A stretch of 64,000 nt of DNA. Origin: Paraburkholderia sp. LEh10. GTDB taxonomy: Bacteria > Pseudomonadota > Gammaproteobacteria > Burkholderiales > Burkholderiaceae. Both the position numbers and the translations under genes were made by a program. Under the pieces are notes generated by a model. That model worked only from the letters and a program-made list of their open reading frames with translations. It was not told the DNA's origin and did not search any database. Location of the stretch: contig NZ_JAGIPX010000032.1 in assembly GCF_017814945.1 (NCBI RefSeq), positions 1 through 64,000 on the forward strand. Reading direction: 5' to 3'. How positions within the stretch are numbered: position 1 is the stretch's first letter; the number at the start of each line of letters is the position of its first letter. Below are positions 42,255 through 51,088 of the stretch, piece after piece.

Positions 42255-44221
42255 AACGCCTTTTCCGAGTATATCGCGCGGCTAGTCTGGCGCTTGCCGC
42301 GGCGGCACTCGTCGCATGCAGCACGGCTTCCGCCGTCAAGCCGATCCAGCTTTCCCCACTCACCAACGACGATCAGACCTTCGTGCAATTGCGCGAAGCC
42401 GCGCGCAACAACGATGCCGCGCGCGCCGCGCAACTCGCGGCGATGATTCCGGACTATCCGGCGCCTTCCTATCTGGAGTATTTCCAGTTGAAGCCGCAGT
42501 TGTTCGATGCTCAGGGTCATCCGCGCATCGACGCGGCCGACGCGCCCGCGCTGTCGTTCCTGAAGCGCTACGACGGCCAGGCGATCGCGGACCGCATGCG
42601 CAACGACTACCTCGTCGTGCTCGGCGCGCGCCACGACTGGCGCAACTTTGATGAGCAATACGCGCGCTTCGTCCTGAACGACGACACGCAGGTGAAGTGC
42701 TATGCACTCGAATCGCGCGCGGCGAAAGGCGAGAACGTTGCCGACGCGGCGCGCGCGCTGCTCGTTGAGCCGCGCTACTACGGCGACGGCTGCGTCGATC
42801 TGATCACCGCGCTCGCGATCAACCGGCAGTTCAGCGCCGACGACGTGTGGCAGCAGATCCGCGTCGCTTACGAACAGAATCAGACGAACGTCGGCGCGAA
42901 GCTCGTCGACGCGCTCGGCAACAACCGCCCCGATCCGGCGCTGTTCGATCAGGCGGCGAGCACGCCGCCGCTGTTGCTCTCGCGCGGCATCGGTCCCGAT
43001 CCGCAATCGCATCAGCTCGCATTGCTCGCAATCACGCGCATGGCCCGCAACGATCCCGCGATGGCGGCCGCCACTTTCGGCTCGGTTGCGCCATCGCTGA
43101 GTTCACCCGAGCGCGCGATCGGCTGGGGCACGATTGCATATCAGGCAGCAGCGAAGCAGATGCCGGGCGCCGTCGACTGGTATCGGCTGTCGGCGAACGC
43201 GCCGCTGTCGAATCCCGCCTACGAATGGCGCACGCGCGTTGCGCTTGTCGCCGGCGACTGGACGATGGTGCGCTGGTCGATCGAGCAGATGCCGCCTTCG
43301 CTGCGCAGCCAGCCGTCGTGGGTCTACTGGCACGCGCGCGCGCTCAAGGCGGCGGGCGAGGTCGTCACGGCGAACCAGGAATTCGAATCGATCTCGCAGG
43401 GCTTCAACTTCTACGGCCAGCTTGCCGCCGAAGAACTCGGCCAGAAGATCGTCGTGCCGCCGAAGACCGCCGTTTCCGATGCCGAAGTCGAACAGGCGGG
43501 CAATACGCCCGGCTTCGCGCTTGCGCAGAAGTTCTATCAGCTGAACCTGCGCCTCGAAGGCAACCGCGAATGGAACTGGCCGCTGCGCAGCATGACCGAC
43601 CGTGAACTGATCGCCGCCGCCGAGTACGCACGCCGAATCGAACTGTATGACCGGGCGGTGAACACGGCCGATCGCACGAAGAGCGAACACGACTTTTCGC
43701 TGCGTTTTCTGTCGCCGTTCCGCGATATCGTCGAGCGCGACGCGCAGTCGAACGGGCTCGACGTCGAATGGGCGTACGGTCTGATTCGCCAGGAATCGCG
43801 CTTCATCATGAACGCGCGCTCGGAAGTCGGCGCAAGCGGCCTGATGCAACTGATGCCGGGCACGGCGCAACTCGTCGCGAAGAAGATCGGCCTCGGCCCG
43901 ATCTCGCGCGCGCAGATGAACGACATCAACACGAATATCCTGCTCGGGACGAACTATCTGTCGATGATCTACAATGATTTCGACGGGTCCGCCGTGCTGG
44001 CCACAGCCGGTTACAACGCAGGCCCGGGCCGTCCGCGCAACTGGCGTGCAACGTTGCCGCGCGGCGTCGAGGGTGCGATTTTCGCGGAAGCCATTCCGTT
44101 CCAGGAAACGCGCGACTACGTGAAGAACGTGTTATCCAACACCGTCTACTATGCGGCGTTGTTCGAAGGCCGTCCGCAATCGCTGAAGGCGCGTCTGGGT
44201 TATATCTCGCCCTTGCAGTAA
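42248..44221 (+). CDS. slt: Soluble lytic murein transglycosylase
   Basis: A 657-residue periplasmic enzyme with an N-terminal signal segment (AASLALAAAALVACSTASAV, with a possible lipobox at VAC). It has a long superhelical TPR-like region and a C-terminal SLT domain with the catalytic Glu in YGLIRQESRF, the GLMQLMPGTAQ block and TAGYNAGPGRP. It cleaves peptidoglycan glycans to 1,6-anhydro products. ATG 42248 is preferred; the frame extends upstream across the neighbouring gene without family support. Confidence 0.93.
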   Translation: MSKRLFRVYRAASLALAAAALVACSTASAVKPIQLSPLTNDDQTFVQLREAARNNDAARAAQLAAMIPDYPAPSYLEYFQLKPQLFDAQGHPRIDAADAPALSFLKRYDGQAIADRMRNDYLVVLGARHDWRNFDEQYARFVLNDDTQVKCYALESRAAKGENVADAARALLVEPRYYGDGCVDLITALAINRQFSADDVWQQIRVAYEQNQTNVGAKLVDALGNNRPDPALFDQAASTPPLLLSRGIGPDPQSHQLALLAITRMARNDPAMAAATFGSVAPSLSSPERAIGWGTIAYQAAAKQMPGAVDWYRLSANAPLSNPAYEWRTRVALVAGDWTMVRWSIEQMPPSLRSQPSWVYWHARALKAAGEVVTANQEFESISQGFNFYGQLAAEELGQKIVVPPKTAVSDAEVEQAGNTPGFALAQKFYQLNLRLEGNREWNWPLRSMTDRELIAAAEYARRIELYDRAVNTADRTKSEHDFSLRFLSPFRDIVERDAQSNGLDVEWAYGLIRQESRFIMNARSEVGASGLMQLMPGTAQLVAKKIGLGPISRAQMNDINTNILLGTNYLSMIYNDFDGSAVLATAGYNAGPGRPRNWRATLPRGVEGAIFAEAIPFQETRDYVKNVLSNTVYYAALFEGRPQSLKARLGYISPLQ

Positions 44222-44313
44222 CGGTGCGCCAGGCCGCCGCCGCGTGACACGTCACGCACGCGGCGGCGCTCGAATCTCAGCCGTTGCCGCGGCTTCCATC
44301 AGGGAGTCGAAAA

Positions 44314-45270
44314 ATGCGACATCAAACCATCGCGGTCATCGGCGGTTCCGGCTTTATCGGCAGTCATCTCGTCAACGCGCTCGTCGAACTCGGCAAGACA
44401 GTGCGCCTCGCCACCCGCAGGCGCTATAACGCGCGGCATCTCACGCTGCTTCCCATCGATGTCGTCGAAACGGATGTGTTCGATCCGATCCAGCTTGCGC
44501 GCTTCGTCGAGGGTGCGGATGCGGTGATCAATCTCGTCGGTATCCTGCATGGCCATCGCGGCGATCCTTATGGCCCGGAGTTCGCGAAGGCGCATGTCGA
44601 ACTGCCGACCAAAATCGTCTCCGCATGCGAAGGCAAGGGCGTGCATCGGCTGATCCATATCAGCGCGATCGGCGCCGACACGCGCGGGCCCAGCATGTAT
44701 CTGCGCTCGAAGGGCGACGGCGAGCGCGCGGTGCATGCGTCGTCGATGCTTGCGTCGACGATCTTTCGCCCGTCTGTCGTGTTCGGCCCCGAAGATCAAC
44801 TGCTCAACAAGTTCGCTTTCCTGCAGCGCATGTTCCCCGTGATTCCACTCGCGAAGGCCAACGCGCGCTTTCAGCCGATCTTCGTCGGCGATGTCGCGAA
44901 GGCGATCGTCAACGTGCTCGATCTCGACGCGTCGACGGGACGCACATATGAGCTCGGCGGTCCTTCCGTCTACACGCTCGAGGCGCTCGTCGACTACTGC
45001 GGCGAAGTGATCGGCAAGCACGCGCGCATCATCCGGCTGCCGGATTCGCTGGCGCGGCTGCAGGCGCTGTCGTTCGAGCTGGCGCCCGGCGAACCCGTGC
45101 TGTCGCGCGACAATCTCGACTCGATGAAAATCGACGCCGTGCTGAGCGCGCCGCTCGCGCCCGAACTCGATATCGAGCCGGCCAGCATTGAAACGATCGC
45201 ACCCCTGTATCTGACGGGCTCGTCGTTCCGCTCGCGCTTCAACGCGTTCCGCGCGAGCGCGGGCCGTTAA
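44314..45270 (+). CDS. NDUFA9-like NAD(P)-binding epimerase-fold protein
   Basis: A 318-residue Rossmann-fold protein. The dinucleotide loop is IAVIGGSGFIGSHLVNAL, followed by VINLVGILHG and the FRPSVVFGPEDQLLNKF stretch that marks the complex I NDUFA9 / atypical SDR subgroup. It lacks an obvious YxxxK pair in the usual place. Bacterial members are of unclear role, possibly quinone-related. ATG 44314 follows AGGGAG; an upstream ATG adds ten residues. It sits 92 bp after slt. Confidence 0.85.
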   Translation: MRHQTIAVIGGSGFIGSHLVNALVELGKTVRLATRRRYNARHLTLLPIDVVETDVFDPIQLARFVEGADAVINLVGILHGHRGDPYGPEFAKAHVELPTKIVSACEGKGVHRLIHISAIGADTRGPSMYLRSKGDGERAVHASSMLASTIFRPSVVFGPEDQLLNKFAFLQRMFPVIPLAKANARFQPIFVGDVAKAIVNVLDLDASTGRTYELGGPSVYTLEALVDYCGEVIGKHARIIRLPDSLARLQALSFELAPGEPVLSRDNLDSMKIDAVLSAPLAPELDIEPASIETIAPLYLTGSSFRSRFNAFRASAGR

Positions 45271-45315
45271 ACTGCGTCGTTCAACCGTTCAGTTCAATCC
45301 ACTTTCTGGCGAAGC

Positions 45316-45963
45316 ATGAAACTCGTTATCGGTGACAAGAACTATTCGTCGTGGTCGATGCGGCCGTGGCTCGTGCTGAAACACTTCGGCATCGCATTCG
45401 AAGAGACCGTGATTCCGCTGGCCGAGGAAGAGACCAAGGCGTCGATCCTCGCGCATTCGCCTTCGGGCAAACTGCCGTGCCTGTTGACGGGTGACGGCGT
45501 CACCGTCTGGGATTCGCTCGCGATCTGCGAGACGCTCGCTGAGCGCTATCCGCAGCATCCGATGTGGCCGCGCGACGCCGCCGCGCGTGGCCACGCGCGC
45601 AGCATCAGCGCCGAGATGCATTCGGGCTTCGGCGATCTGCGCAACAACATGTGGATGAACATTCGCGCGTCGTTTCCGGGCAAGGGCGCGACGCCGGAGA
45701 CGCTCGCCGACGTCGCGCGCATCGACGCGATGTGGAGCAGCTGTCTGGAAAAATATGGCGGCCCGTTTTTGTTCGGCGAGTTCGGCATTGCCGATGCGAT
45801 GTACGCACCTGTCGTGATGCGGTTCAACACGTGGCAACCGAAGCTGTCGGAAGCGGCCGCCGCCTACGCGCGCCGCGTGACGGAGGAACCCGCCGTCGCC
45901 GCGTGGATCAGCGATGCGTTGCGCGAAGCGCACGTCATAGCCAAGTACGACGTCTGCGCATGA
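45316..45963 (+). CDS. Glutathione S-transferase family protein
   Basis: A 215-residue GST. The N-terminal thioredoxin-like domain begins MKLVIGDKNYSSWSMRPWLV, where the Ser/Ser-Trp-Ser region takes the catalytic place, followed by the cis-Pro and glutathione site SGKLPCL and WDSLAICETLAERY. A helical C-terminal domain completes it. The substrate is unknown. The stop overlaps the cca start as ATGA, so the two are coupled. Confidence 0.9.
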   Translation: MKLVIGDKNYSSWSMRPWLVLKHFGIAFEETVIPLAEEETKASILAHSPSGKLPCLLTGDGVTVWDSLAICETLAERYPQHPMWPRDAAARGHARSISAEMHSGFGDLRNNMWMNIRASFPGKGATPETLADVARIDAMWSSCLEKYGGPFLFGEFGIADAMYAPVVMRFNTWQPKLSEAAAAYARRVTEEPAVAAWISDALREAHVIAKYDVCA

Positions 45964-47228
45964 ATATCTACGCAGTAGGCGGCGCGATCCGCGATGAGCT
46001 GCTAGGCATGCCTGTGCAGGATCGCGACTACGTGGTGGTCGGCGCGACGCCCGAGCAGATGACCGCAAAGGGCTTTCGTGCCGTCGGCAAGGATTTCCCT
46101 GTGTTCCTGCATCCCGACACGCACGAGGAATACGCGCTCGCGCGTACCGAGCGCAAGACGTCGGCGGGCTATCACGGCTTCCAGTTTTTCTACGCGCCCG
46201 ACGTTACGCTCGAAGAAGATCTCGCGCGGCGCGATCTCACGATCAACGCGATGGCGCGCGAAGTGACGCCCGACGGTGAACTGATCGGCCCGGTGATCGA
46301 TCCGTTCGACGGTCAGGCCGATCTGAAGAGCCGCGTGTTCCGGCATGTCAGCGACGCGTTTCTCGAAGACCCCGTGCGCATTCTGCGCGTCGCGCGTTTT
46401 TCGGCGCGCTTCACCGATTTCACCGTCGCGCCCGAGACGATGGAGATGATGCGCAAGATGGTCGAAGCGGGCGAAGTGGATGCGCTCGTGCCCGAGCGCG
46501 TGTGGCAGGAAGTGTCGCGCGGCCTGATGGAAAAGAAGCCGTCGCGGATGTTCGAGGTGCTGCGCGAATGCGGCGCGCTCGCGCGCATCCTGCCTGAAAT
46601 CGACGCGCTCTACGGCGTGCCGCAACGGGCCGACTATCACCCGGAAGTCGATACGGGCGTGCACGTGATGATGGTCGTCGATCACGCCGCCGCGCAGAAC
46701 TACGCGCTAGCGGTGCGCTTTGCCGCGCTCACGCACGATCTCGGCAAGGCAACCACGCCAGAGCACGTGTTGCCGCGTCACATCGGTCACGAAGGGCGCA
46801 GCATCGATCTGCTCAAGCCTTTGTGCGAACGTCTGCGGGTGCCGAACGAATGCCGCGACCTCGCGTTGCTGGTGGCGCGCGAGCACGGCAATATTCATCG
46901 CGTGATGGAGACGAAAGCGGCGGGGCTCGTGCGGCTGTTCGAGCGTTGCGACGCGTTGCGCAAGCCCGCGCGTTTCGCCGAAGCGCTCCAGGCGTGCGAA
47001 GCCGACGCGCGCGGCCGTCTCGGCTTCGAGGCAGCGGCTTATCCGCAGGCGGAACGTCTGCGCAAGGCGCTCGTCGCGGCGCGCGCCGTCGATGCCGGCG
47101 CCGTCGCGCAGGCGTATGCGGACAACCCCGCGAAGATCAAGGACGTCGTGCATCGCGAACGGGTGCGCGCGGTCGCGCAAGCACTGGGCGAGGGGGCTTC
47201 GGAAGACGAAGCTTCGAAAGACGAATGA
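45960..47228 (+). CDS. cca: CCA-adding tRNA nucleotidyltransferase with HD domain
   Basis: A 422-residue class II CCA-adding enzyme that builds or repairs tRNA 3' ends. It starts MNIYAVGGAIRDELLGMPVQ, with RDYVVVGATPEQM (catalytic carboxylates in the nucleotidyltransferase domain), EDLARRDLTINAMA, and an HD phosphohydrolase region with FAALTHDLGKATT and REHGNIHRV. That matches the E. coli Cca plan (412 residues). ATG 45960 overlaps the GST stop by four bases. Confidence 0.95.
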   Translation: MNIYAVGGAIRDELLGMPVQDRDYVVVGATPEQMTAKGFRAVGKDFPVFLHPDTHEEYALARTERKTSAGYHGFQFFYAPDVTLEEDLARRDLTINAMAREVTPDGELIGPVIDPFDGQADLKSRVFRHVSDAFLEDPVRILRVARFSARFTDFTVAPETMEMMRKMVEAGEVDALVPERVWQEVSRGLMEKKPSRMFEVLRECGALARILPEIDALYGVPQRADYHPEVDTGVHVMMVVDHAAAQNYALAVRFAALTHDLGKATTPEHVLPRHIGHEGRSIDLLKPLCERLRVPNECRDLALLVAREHGNIHRVMETKAAGLVRLFERCDALRKPARFAEALQACEADARGRLGFEAAAYPQAERLRKALVAARAVDAGAVAQAYADNPAKIKDVVHRERVRAVAQALGEGASEDEASKDE

Positions 47229-47229
47229 G

Positions 47230-47424
47230 CTAAAGCAGCCGCGCAATCAGCGACAACAGTATCGACAGCACCAGCGTCGACATGAACGGAAACGGATACT
47301 CTTTCCCGAACAGCCGCAGCGTCACATCGCCCGGCATCCTGCCGATGCCGAGCTTGCGCAGCCACGGCCAGCACGCCGACAGCACGGCCACTGCGACAAA
47401 CGTGGTGAGCAGCCAGCGGATCAT
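47230..47424 (-). CDS. DUF2905 family small membrane protein
   Basis: A 64-residue protein with two hydrophobic helices, matching DUF2905 in length and in the central motif GIGRMPGDVTLRLFGKEYPF. Function is unknown. It is convergent with cca (one base between the stops) and lies 16 bp after the methyltransferase gene on the same strand, so it is probably the second gene of that transcript. Confidence 0.85.
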   Translation of the reverse strand: MIRWLLTTFVAVAVLSACWPWLRKLGIGRMPGDVTLRLFGKEYPFPFMSTLVLSILLSLIARLL

Positions 47425-47440
47425 CCTGTGTGCCTCGAAC

Positions 47441-48634
47441 TCAGAGCGTATGTGAACGGTCGCCGCGCGCGAACGCGTCGAGCGTGGCGTCGATGCCGCG
47501 CGAAAACGCGATCACCTTGAACAATTCGCCCATCTCCGCCTCGGACAACAGCTTTTGCACGGCGTTTGCGGCGGGCAGGAAGTTGGGAATGTCGGACGGG
47601 TCGATGGCGCTCAACGCTTCCGTGATGCCCGAATTCATCAGAAAACGCGCCTGTGACGTGTAACCGAGCAGATCCGCGCCCGTATCGACGCCTGCTTCGG
47701 CGATGCCCGTGAATTCGACGTGCGCGGTGATGTCCTGCAGGCCGGGGTAGAGAAACGGATCGCCGTGCGCGCGGTGCCGGTAGTGGCACATCAGCGTGCC
47801 TTGCACGCGCTGCGCGTGATAGTACTCGTGACGCGGAAAGCCGTAGTCGACCAGAAACACCGCGCCGCGTGCGAGCATCATGCAGACGGTGCGCGTGAAG
47901 GCGAGCGCGGCCTCGTGCGTTTCCGTCACATAAGCGCCCGTGCCGTCGATCTCCAGATCGCGCAGGAACGCGGCGTCGTGCGTCGACTGAACGGCGCGGT
48001 CCTCGAAATGCAGCGCGCCGTCCCTCAGCGCGACGCCGCGTTCGTGCCATACGCCGCCGTCGAGCGCGAAAAGCCGCACGGGCATCGCGTCGAGCACTTC
48101 GTTGCCGATCACCACGCCTTCGAACTGCTCGGGCAACGCGTCGAGCCAGCGCACGCGCGCGGCCATCCCGGGCGCGTGCGCTTCGATCGTCTCGCGCTGA
48201 CGTTCGCGCAGCTCGCCCGACAGATCGACGATCGAATACGTCTCCAACGGCGCGCCCAGCTCGTGCAACGCGTTGAGCACGCCCGACGCCAGCTTGCCCG
48301 TGCCCGCGCCGAACTCCATCACGTGGCGCGTGCCGCTCGCTTCCAGTGCCTGCGCGACCGGCCGTGCGAGCGTCGCGGCGAAAAGCGGCGACAGCTCGGG
48401 GGCCGTCACGAAGTCGCTGCCATCCTCCGCGCGGCGGCCGAACTTGACGGCGCCGCCGCTGTAATAGCCCAGTCCCGGCGTGTACAGCGCGCGCTCCATG
48501 TAGCGATCGAACGGCATCCAGCCGCCGTCCGCTTCGATCGCCGCGCGGATCTGCGCAACGAGGGCTTCCGACTGCGCGAGCGCGGTCGGGCCGGGAGCAG
48601 GTAAACTATCGGGTTGGTGAGCTTTTGGATTCAT
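47441..48634 (-). CDS. NDUFAF7/MidA-like SAM-dependent methyltransferase
   Basis: A 397-residue protein of the DUF185/MidA family. Family blocks are FDRYMERALYTPGLGYYSGG, DFVTAPELSPLF, the SAM-binding MEFGAGTGKLASGVL, VIGNEVLDAMPVRLF and FLVDYGFPRHEYYH. The eukaryotic member methylates an arginine of a complex I subunit; the bacterial targets are not established. ATG 48634 is preferred over 48709. Its start is only 13 bp from the divergent SDR start. Confidence 0.88.
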   Translation of the reverse strand: MNPKAHQPDSLPAPGPTALAQSEALVAQIRAAIEADGGWMPFDRYMERALYTPGLGYYSGGAVKFGRRAEDGSDFVTAPELSPLFAATLARPVAQALEASGTRHVMEFGAGTGKLASGVLNALHELGAPLETYSIVDLSGELRERQRETIEAHAPGMAARVRWLDALPEQFEGVVIGNEVLDAMPVRLFALDGGVWHERGVALRDGALHFEDRAVQSTHDAAFLRDLEIDGTGAYVTETHEAALAFTRTVCMMLARGAVFLVDYGFPRHEYYHAQRVQGTLMCHYRHRAHGDPFLYPGLQDITAHVEFTGIAEAGVDTGADLLGYTSQARFLMNSGITEALSAIDPSDIPNFLPAANAVQKLLSEAEMGELFKVIAFSRGIDATLDAFARGDRSHTL

Positions 48635-48647
48635 TCCTGCATTGTAA

Positions 48648-49469
48648 ATGAGCGCCTCGAACGACACTTCCGCCGCCAACGCCCGTCCTCCCCGCGTCGT
48701 CCTCGTCACAGGCGCGTCGCACCGGATCGGCCGCGGGCTGGCCGTCGGCTTCGCGGCTGCGGGCTGGGACGTGGCGGTGCATTACGGCTCGTCGAGGGCA
48801 AAAGCCGACGAGGTGGTCGCGGAAATCTCCGCGCTCGGGCGGCGCGCGGTGGCGCTGGGCGCGGATCTGTCCGTCGAGGCGGAAGTCGAGCGGCTCGTGC
48901 CGGACTGCACGGCGGCGCTCGGGCGTCCGTCGTGCATCGTCAACAATGCGTCGCTGTTCGACGAGGACACCGCGCTCGACGTCGGCTACACGAAGCTGCT
49001 GCATCTGACGTCGATCAACGTCGGCGCGCCGCTCGTGCTTGCGCGGATGCTGCACGAAATCACGCCGGAGGCGGCGCGGCACGACGAATCGCTGCGCACC
49101 GCGGTGATCAACGTGCTCGATCAGAAGCTGTACAACATGAATCCGGATTACCTGTCGTATACGCTGTCGAAGGCCGCGCTCGGAACCGCGACTGTCGCGC
49201 TCGCGCAGGCGCTTGCGCCGAAGGTGCGCGTCGTCGGCCTCGCGCCCGGCCTCACGCTGCAATCCGGCGATCAGACGCCGGAAAGCTTCGCGGCCGCGCA
49301 CAAGGTAACGCCGCTGGGCCGGGCGTCGCGCATCGAGGATCTCGTCGCGGCGGCGCTGTACCTCGCGGATGCGCGCGGCGTCACGGGTACGACGCTGGTC
49401 GTCGATGGCGGCCAGCATCTCGTGCCGCTGCCGCGCGACGTGATGTTTTTGACGGGCGCCGATCGCTGA
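48648..49469 (+). CDS. SDR oxidoreductase, FolM-like pteridine reductase
   Basis: A 273-residue short-chain dehydrogenase/reductase. It has a cofactor loop VVLVTGASHRIGRGLAVGFA, the NNAS motif (CIVNNASLF) and the YTLSKAALG catalytic Tyr-Lys pair. The TGASHRIG loop and the next gene (dihydroneopterin aldolase family) point to a dihydrofolate/dihydromonapterin reductase such as FolM, though substrate choice is inferred. It starts 13 bp from the divergent methyltransferase. Confidence 0.82.
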   Translation: MSASNDTSAANARPPRVVLVTGASHRIGRGLAVGFAAAGWDVAVHYGSSRAKADEVVAEISALGRRAVALGADLSVEAEVERLVPDCTAALGRPSCIVNNASLFDEDTALDVGYTKLLHLTSINVGAPLVLARMLHEITPEAARHDESLRTAVINVLDQKLYNMNPDYLSYTLSKAALGTATVALAQALAPKVRVVGLAPGLTLQSGDQTPESFAAAHKVTPLGRASRIEDLVAAALYLADARGVTGTTLVVDGGQHLVPLPRDVMFLTGADR

Positions 49470-49555
49470 TCAACGTGCCTGGCGGCGCGCCGGAAAGCGC
49501 GCTCAATTTGCAACTGCGTGCGTGTTCGCACGCGCCCTTTTGTACTGGAACGAAC

Positions 49556-49951
49556 ATGTCTGCCGTCCTGCTTCATCCCCGGCTCGCCGATTGCCGCCGG
49601 CTCTTTCTGCGCAACTACGAGGTGCACATCAACATCGGCGTGCACGATTTCGAAAAGCGCGGCGAGCAGCGCGTGGTGATCAACGTCGAACTGTTCGTGC
49701 CGCTCGCGTTGTCCACGCCCGTCGAAGACAAGCTGCGCGAAGTCGTCGATTACGACTTCATGCGCTCGACCATCGCGCAGCGCGTGAGCCAAGGGCATAT
49801 CCATCTGCAGGAAACGCTCTGCGACGATCTCGCGAAGGCGTTGCTCGCGCATCCGCAAGTGCGCGGCGTGCGCCTGTCGACGGAAAAGCCCGATGTTTAT
49901 CCGGACTGCGACGCCGTGGGCGTCGAAGTCTTCCATGTCAAAGAGGACTGA
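49556..49951 (+). CDS. folB: Dihydroneopterin aldolase family protein (FolB/FolX)
   Basis: A 131-residue protein with the tunnelling-fold signature LFLRNYEVHINIGVHDFEKR, the VINVELFVP strand, a VVDYDFM block and the C-terminal VRLSTEKPDVYPDCDAVGV. FolB makes 6-hydroxymethyl-dihydropterin for folate, while FolX epimerises the triphosphate; the pairing with an SDR leaves both open. ATG 49556 is the family start inside a longer open frame. ttcA starts three bases after the stop. Confidence 0.88.
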   Translation: MSAVLLHPRLADCRRLFLRNYEVHINIGVHDFEKRGEQRVVINVELFVPLALSTPVEDKLREVVDYDFMRSTIAQRVSQGHIHLQETLCDDLAKALLAHPQVRGVRLSTEKPDVYPDCDAVGVEVFHVKED

Positions 49952-49954
49952 GCG

Positions 49955-50959
49955 ATGAACGCTCCCGAAACCCTGACGGGCCTCGAAGCGAACGCGCCCG
50001 ATACCGAAGCCGAAACGGAAGCCGCCGGGCGCAAGCGTGCGCTGACGCGTCGCGAGCAAAAAGAAGCGTACGAGAACAACAAACTGTTCAAGCGGCTTGC
50101 GCGCCAGGTCGGCGAGGCGATCGGCAACTACAACATGATCGAGCACGGCGACAAGGTGATGGTGTGCCTGTCGGGCGGCAAGGACAGCTACGCGATGCTG
50201 GACATCCTGATGCGCCTGCGCGAGCGCGCGCCGATCGACTTCGATCTCGTCGCCGTGAACCTCGACCAGAAGCAGCCGGGCTTTCCCGAGCATGTGCTGC
50301 CCGAGTATCTGGGCAAGCTCGATATTCCGTTCCATATCGAGAACCAGGACACGTACAGCATCGTCAAGCGCCTCGTGCCCGAGGGCAAGACGACGTGCTC
50401 GCTGTGCTCGCGTCTGCGGCGCGGCATCCTGTACCGCGTGGCGGGCGAACTCGGCGCGACCAAGATCGCGCTCGGCCACCATCGCGACGACATCCTGCAG
50501 ACGCTGCTGCTGAACCTGTTCTACGGCGGCAAGCTGAAGGGCATGCCGCCCAAGCTGCAATCGGACGACGGCAAGAACGTCGTGATCCGTCCGCTCGCGT
50601 ACGTGAAGGAAACGGATCTCGAGAAATACGCGGAGATGCGCGAATTCCCGATCATTCCGTGCAACCTGTGCGGCAGCCAGCCCAACTTGAAGCGCGCCGA
50701 AATGAAGGCGCTGATCCGCGAATGGGACAAGCGCTTCCCGGGCCGCGTGGACAATATGTTCAACGCGCTGTCGAATGTCGTGCCGTCGCATCTGATGGAT
50801 CACACGCTGTTTCCGTTCGCGGGTTTGCGCGCAACGGGCGAAGCCGATCCGCAAGGCGATATCGCGTTCGACGAGGAGCCGTGTTCCACCGATTCCGCAG
50901 CCGACGGGACACAGCCGCCGTCGCAGACGATTTCATTCGTGCAGTTTGACGATCTCTAA
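49955..50959 (+). CDS. ttcA: tRNA 2-thiocytidine(32) synthetase TtcA
   Basis: A 334-residue PP-loop ATPase. The ATP loop MVCLSGGKDSYAMLDILMRL is followed by two CxxC motifs, CSLCSRLRRG and CNLCGSQPNL, which hold the iron-sulfur cluster used for s2C32 synthesis. The N-terminal ~30 residues are an acidic extension not shared with E. coli. It follows folB by three bases and ends at a strong inverted repeat. Confidence 0.96.
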   Translation: MNAPETLTGLEANAPDTEAETEAAGRKRALTRREQKEAYENNKLFKRLARQVGEAIGNYNMIEHGDKVMVCLSGGKDSYAMLDILMRLRERAPIDFDLVAVNLDQKQPGFPEHVLPEYLGKLDIPFHIENQDTYSIVKRLVPEGKTTCSLCSRLRRGILYRVAGELGATKIALGHHRDDILQTLLLNLFYGGKLKGMPPKLQSDDGKNVVIRPLAYVKETDLEKYAEMREFPIIPCNLCGSQPNLKRAEMKALIREWDKRFPGRVDNMFNALSNVVPSHLMDHTLFPFAGLRATGEADPQGDIAFDEEPCSTDSAADGTQPPSQTISFVQFDDL

Positions 50960-50970
50960 CCTTTCCGGTC

Positions 50971-51002
50971 GCGCAAATGCCTTTGATAACAGGCATTTGC
51001 GC
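50971..51002. repeat. Inverted repeat after ttcA
   Basis: GCGCAAATGCCT (50971-50982) pairs perfectly with AGGCATTTGCGC (50991-51002) around an eight-base loop, 12 bp after the ttcA stop. The following GGTATTGT is a poor T-tract, so it may be an inefficient terminator. Confidence 0.7.
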
Positions 51003-51088
51003 GGTATTGTCGGTGTGGTGGACAACATGGCGGCCGCGGGCCGCGTGCTAGAATCGCCCACTCCAAACTCGTCAAATACGCCCACGTC

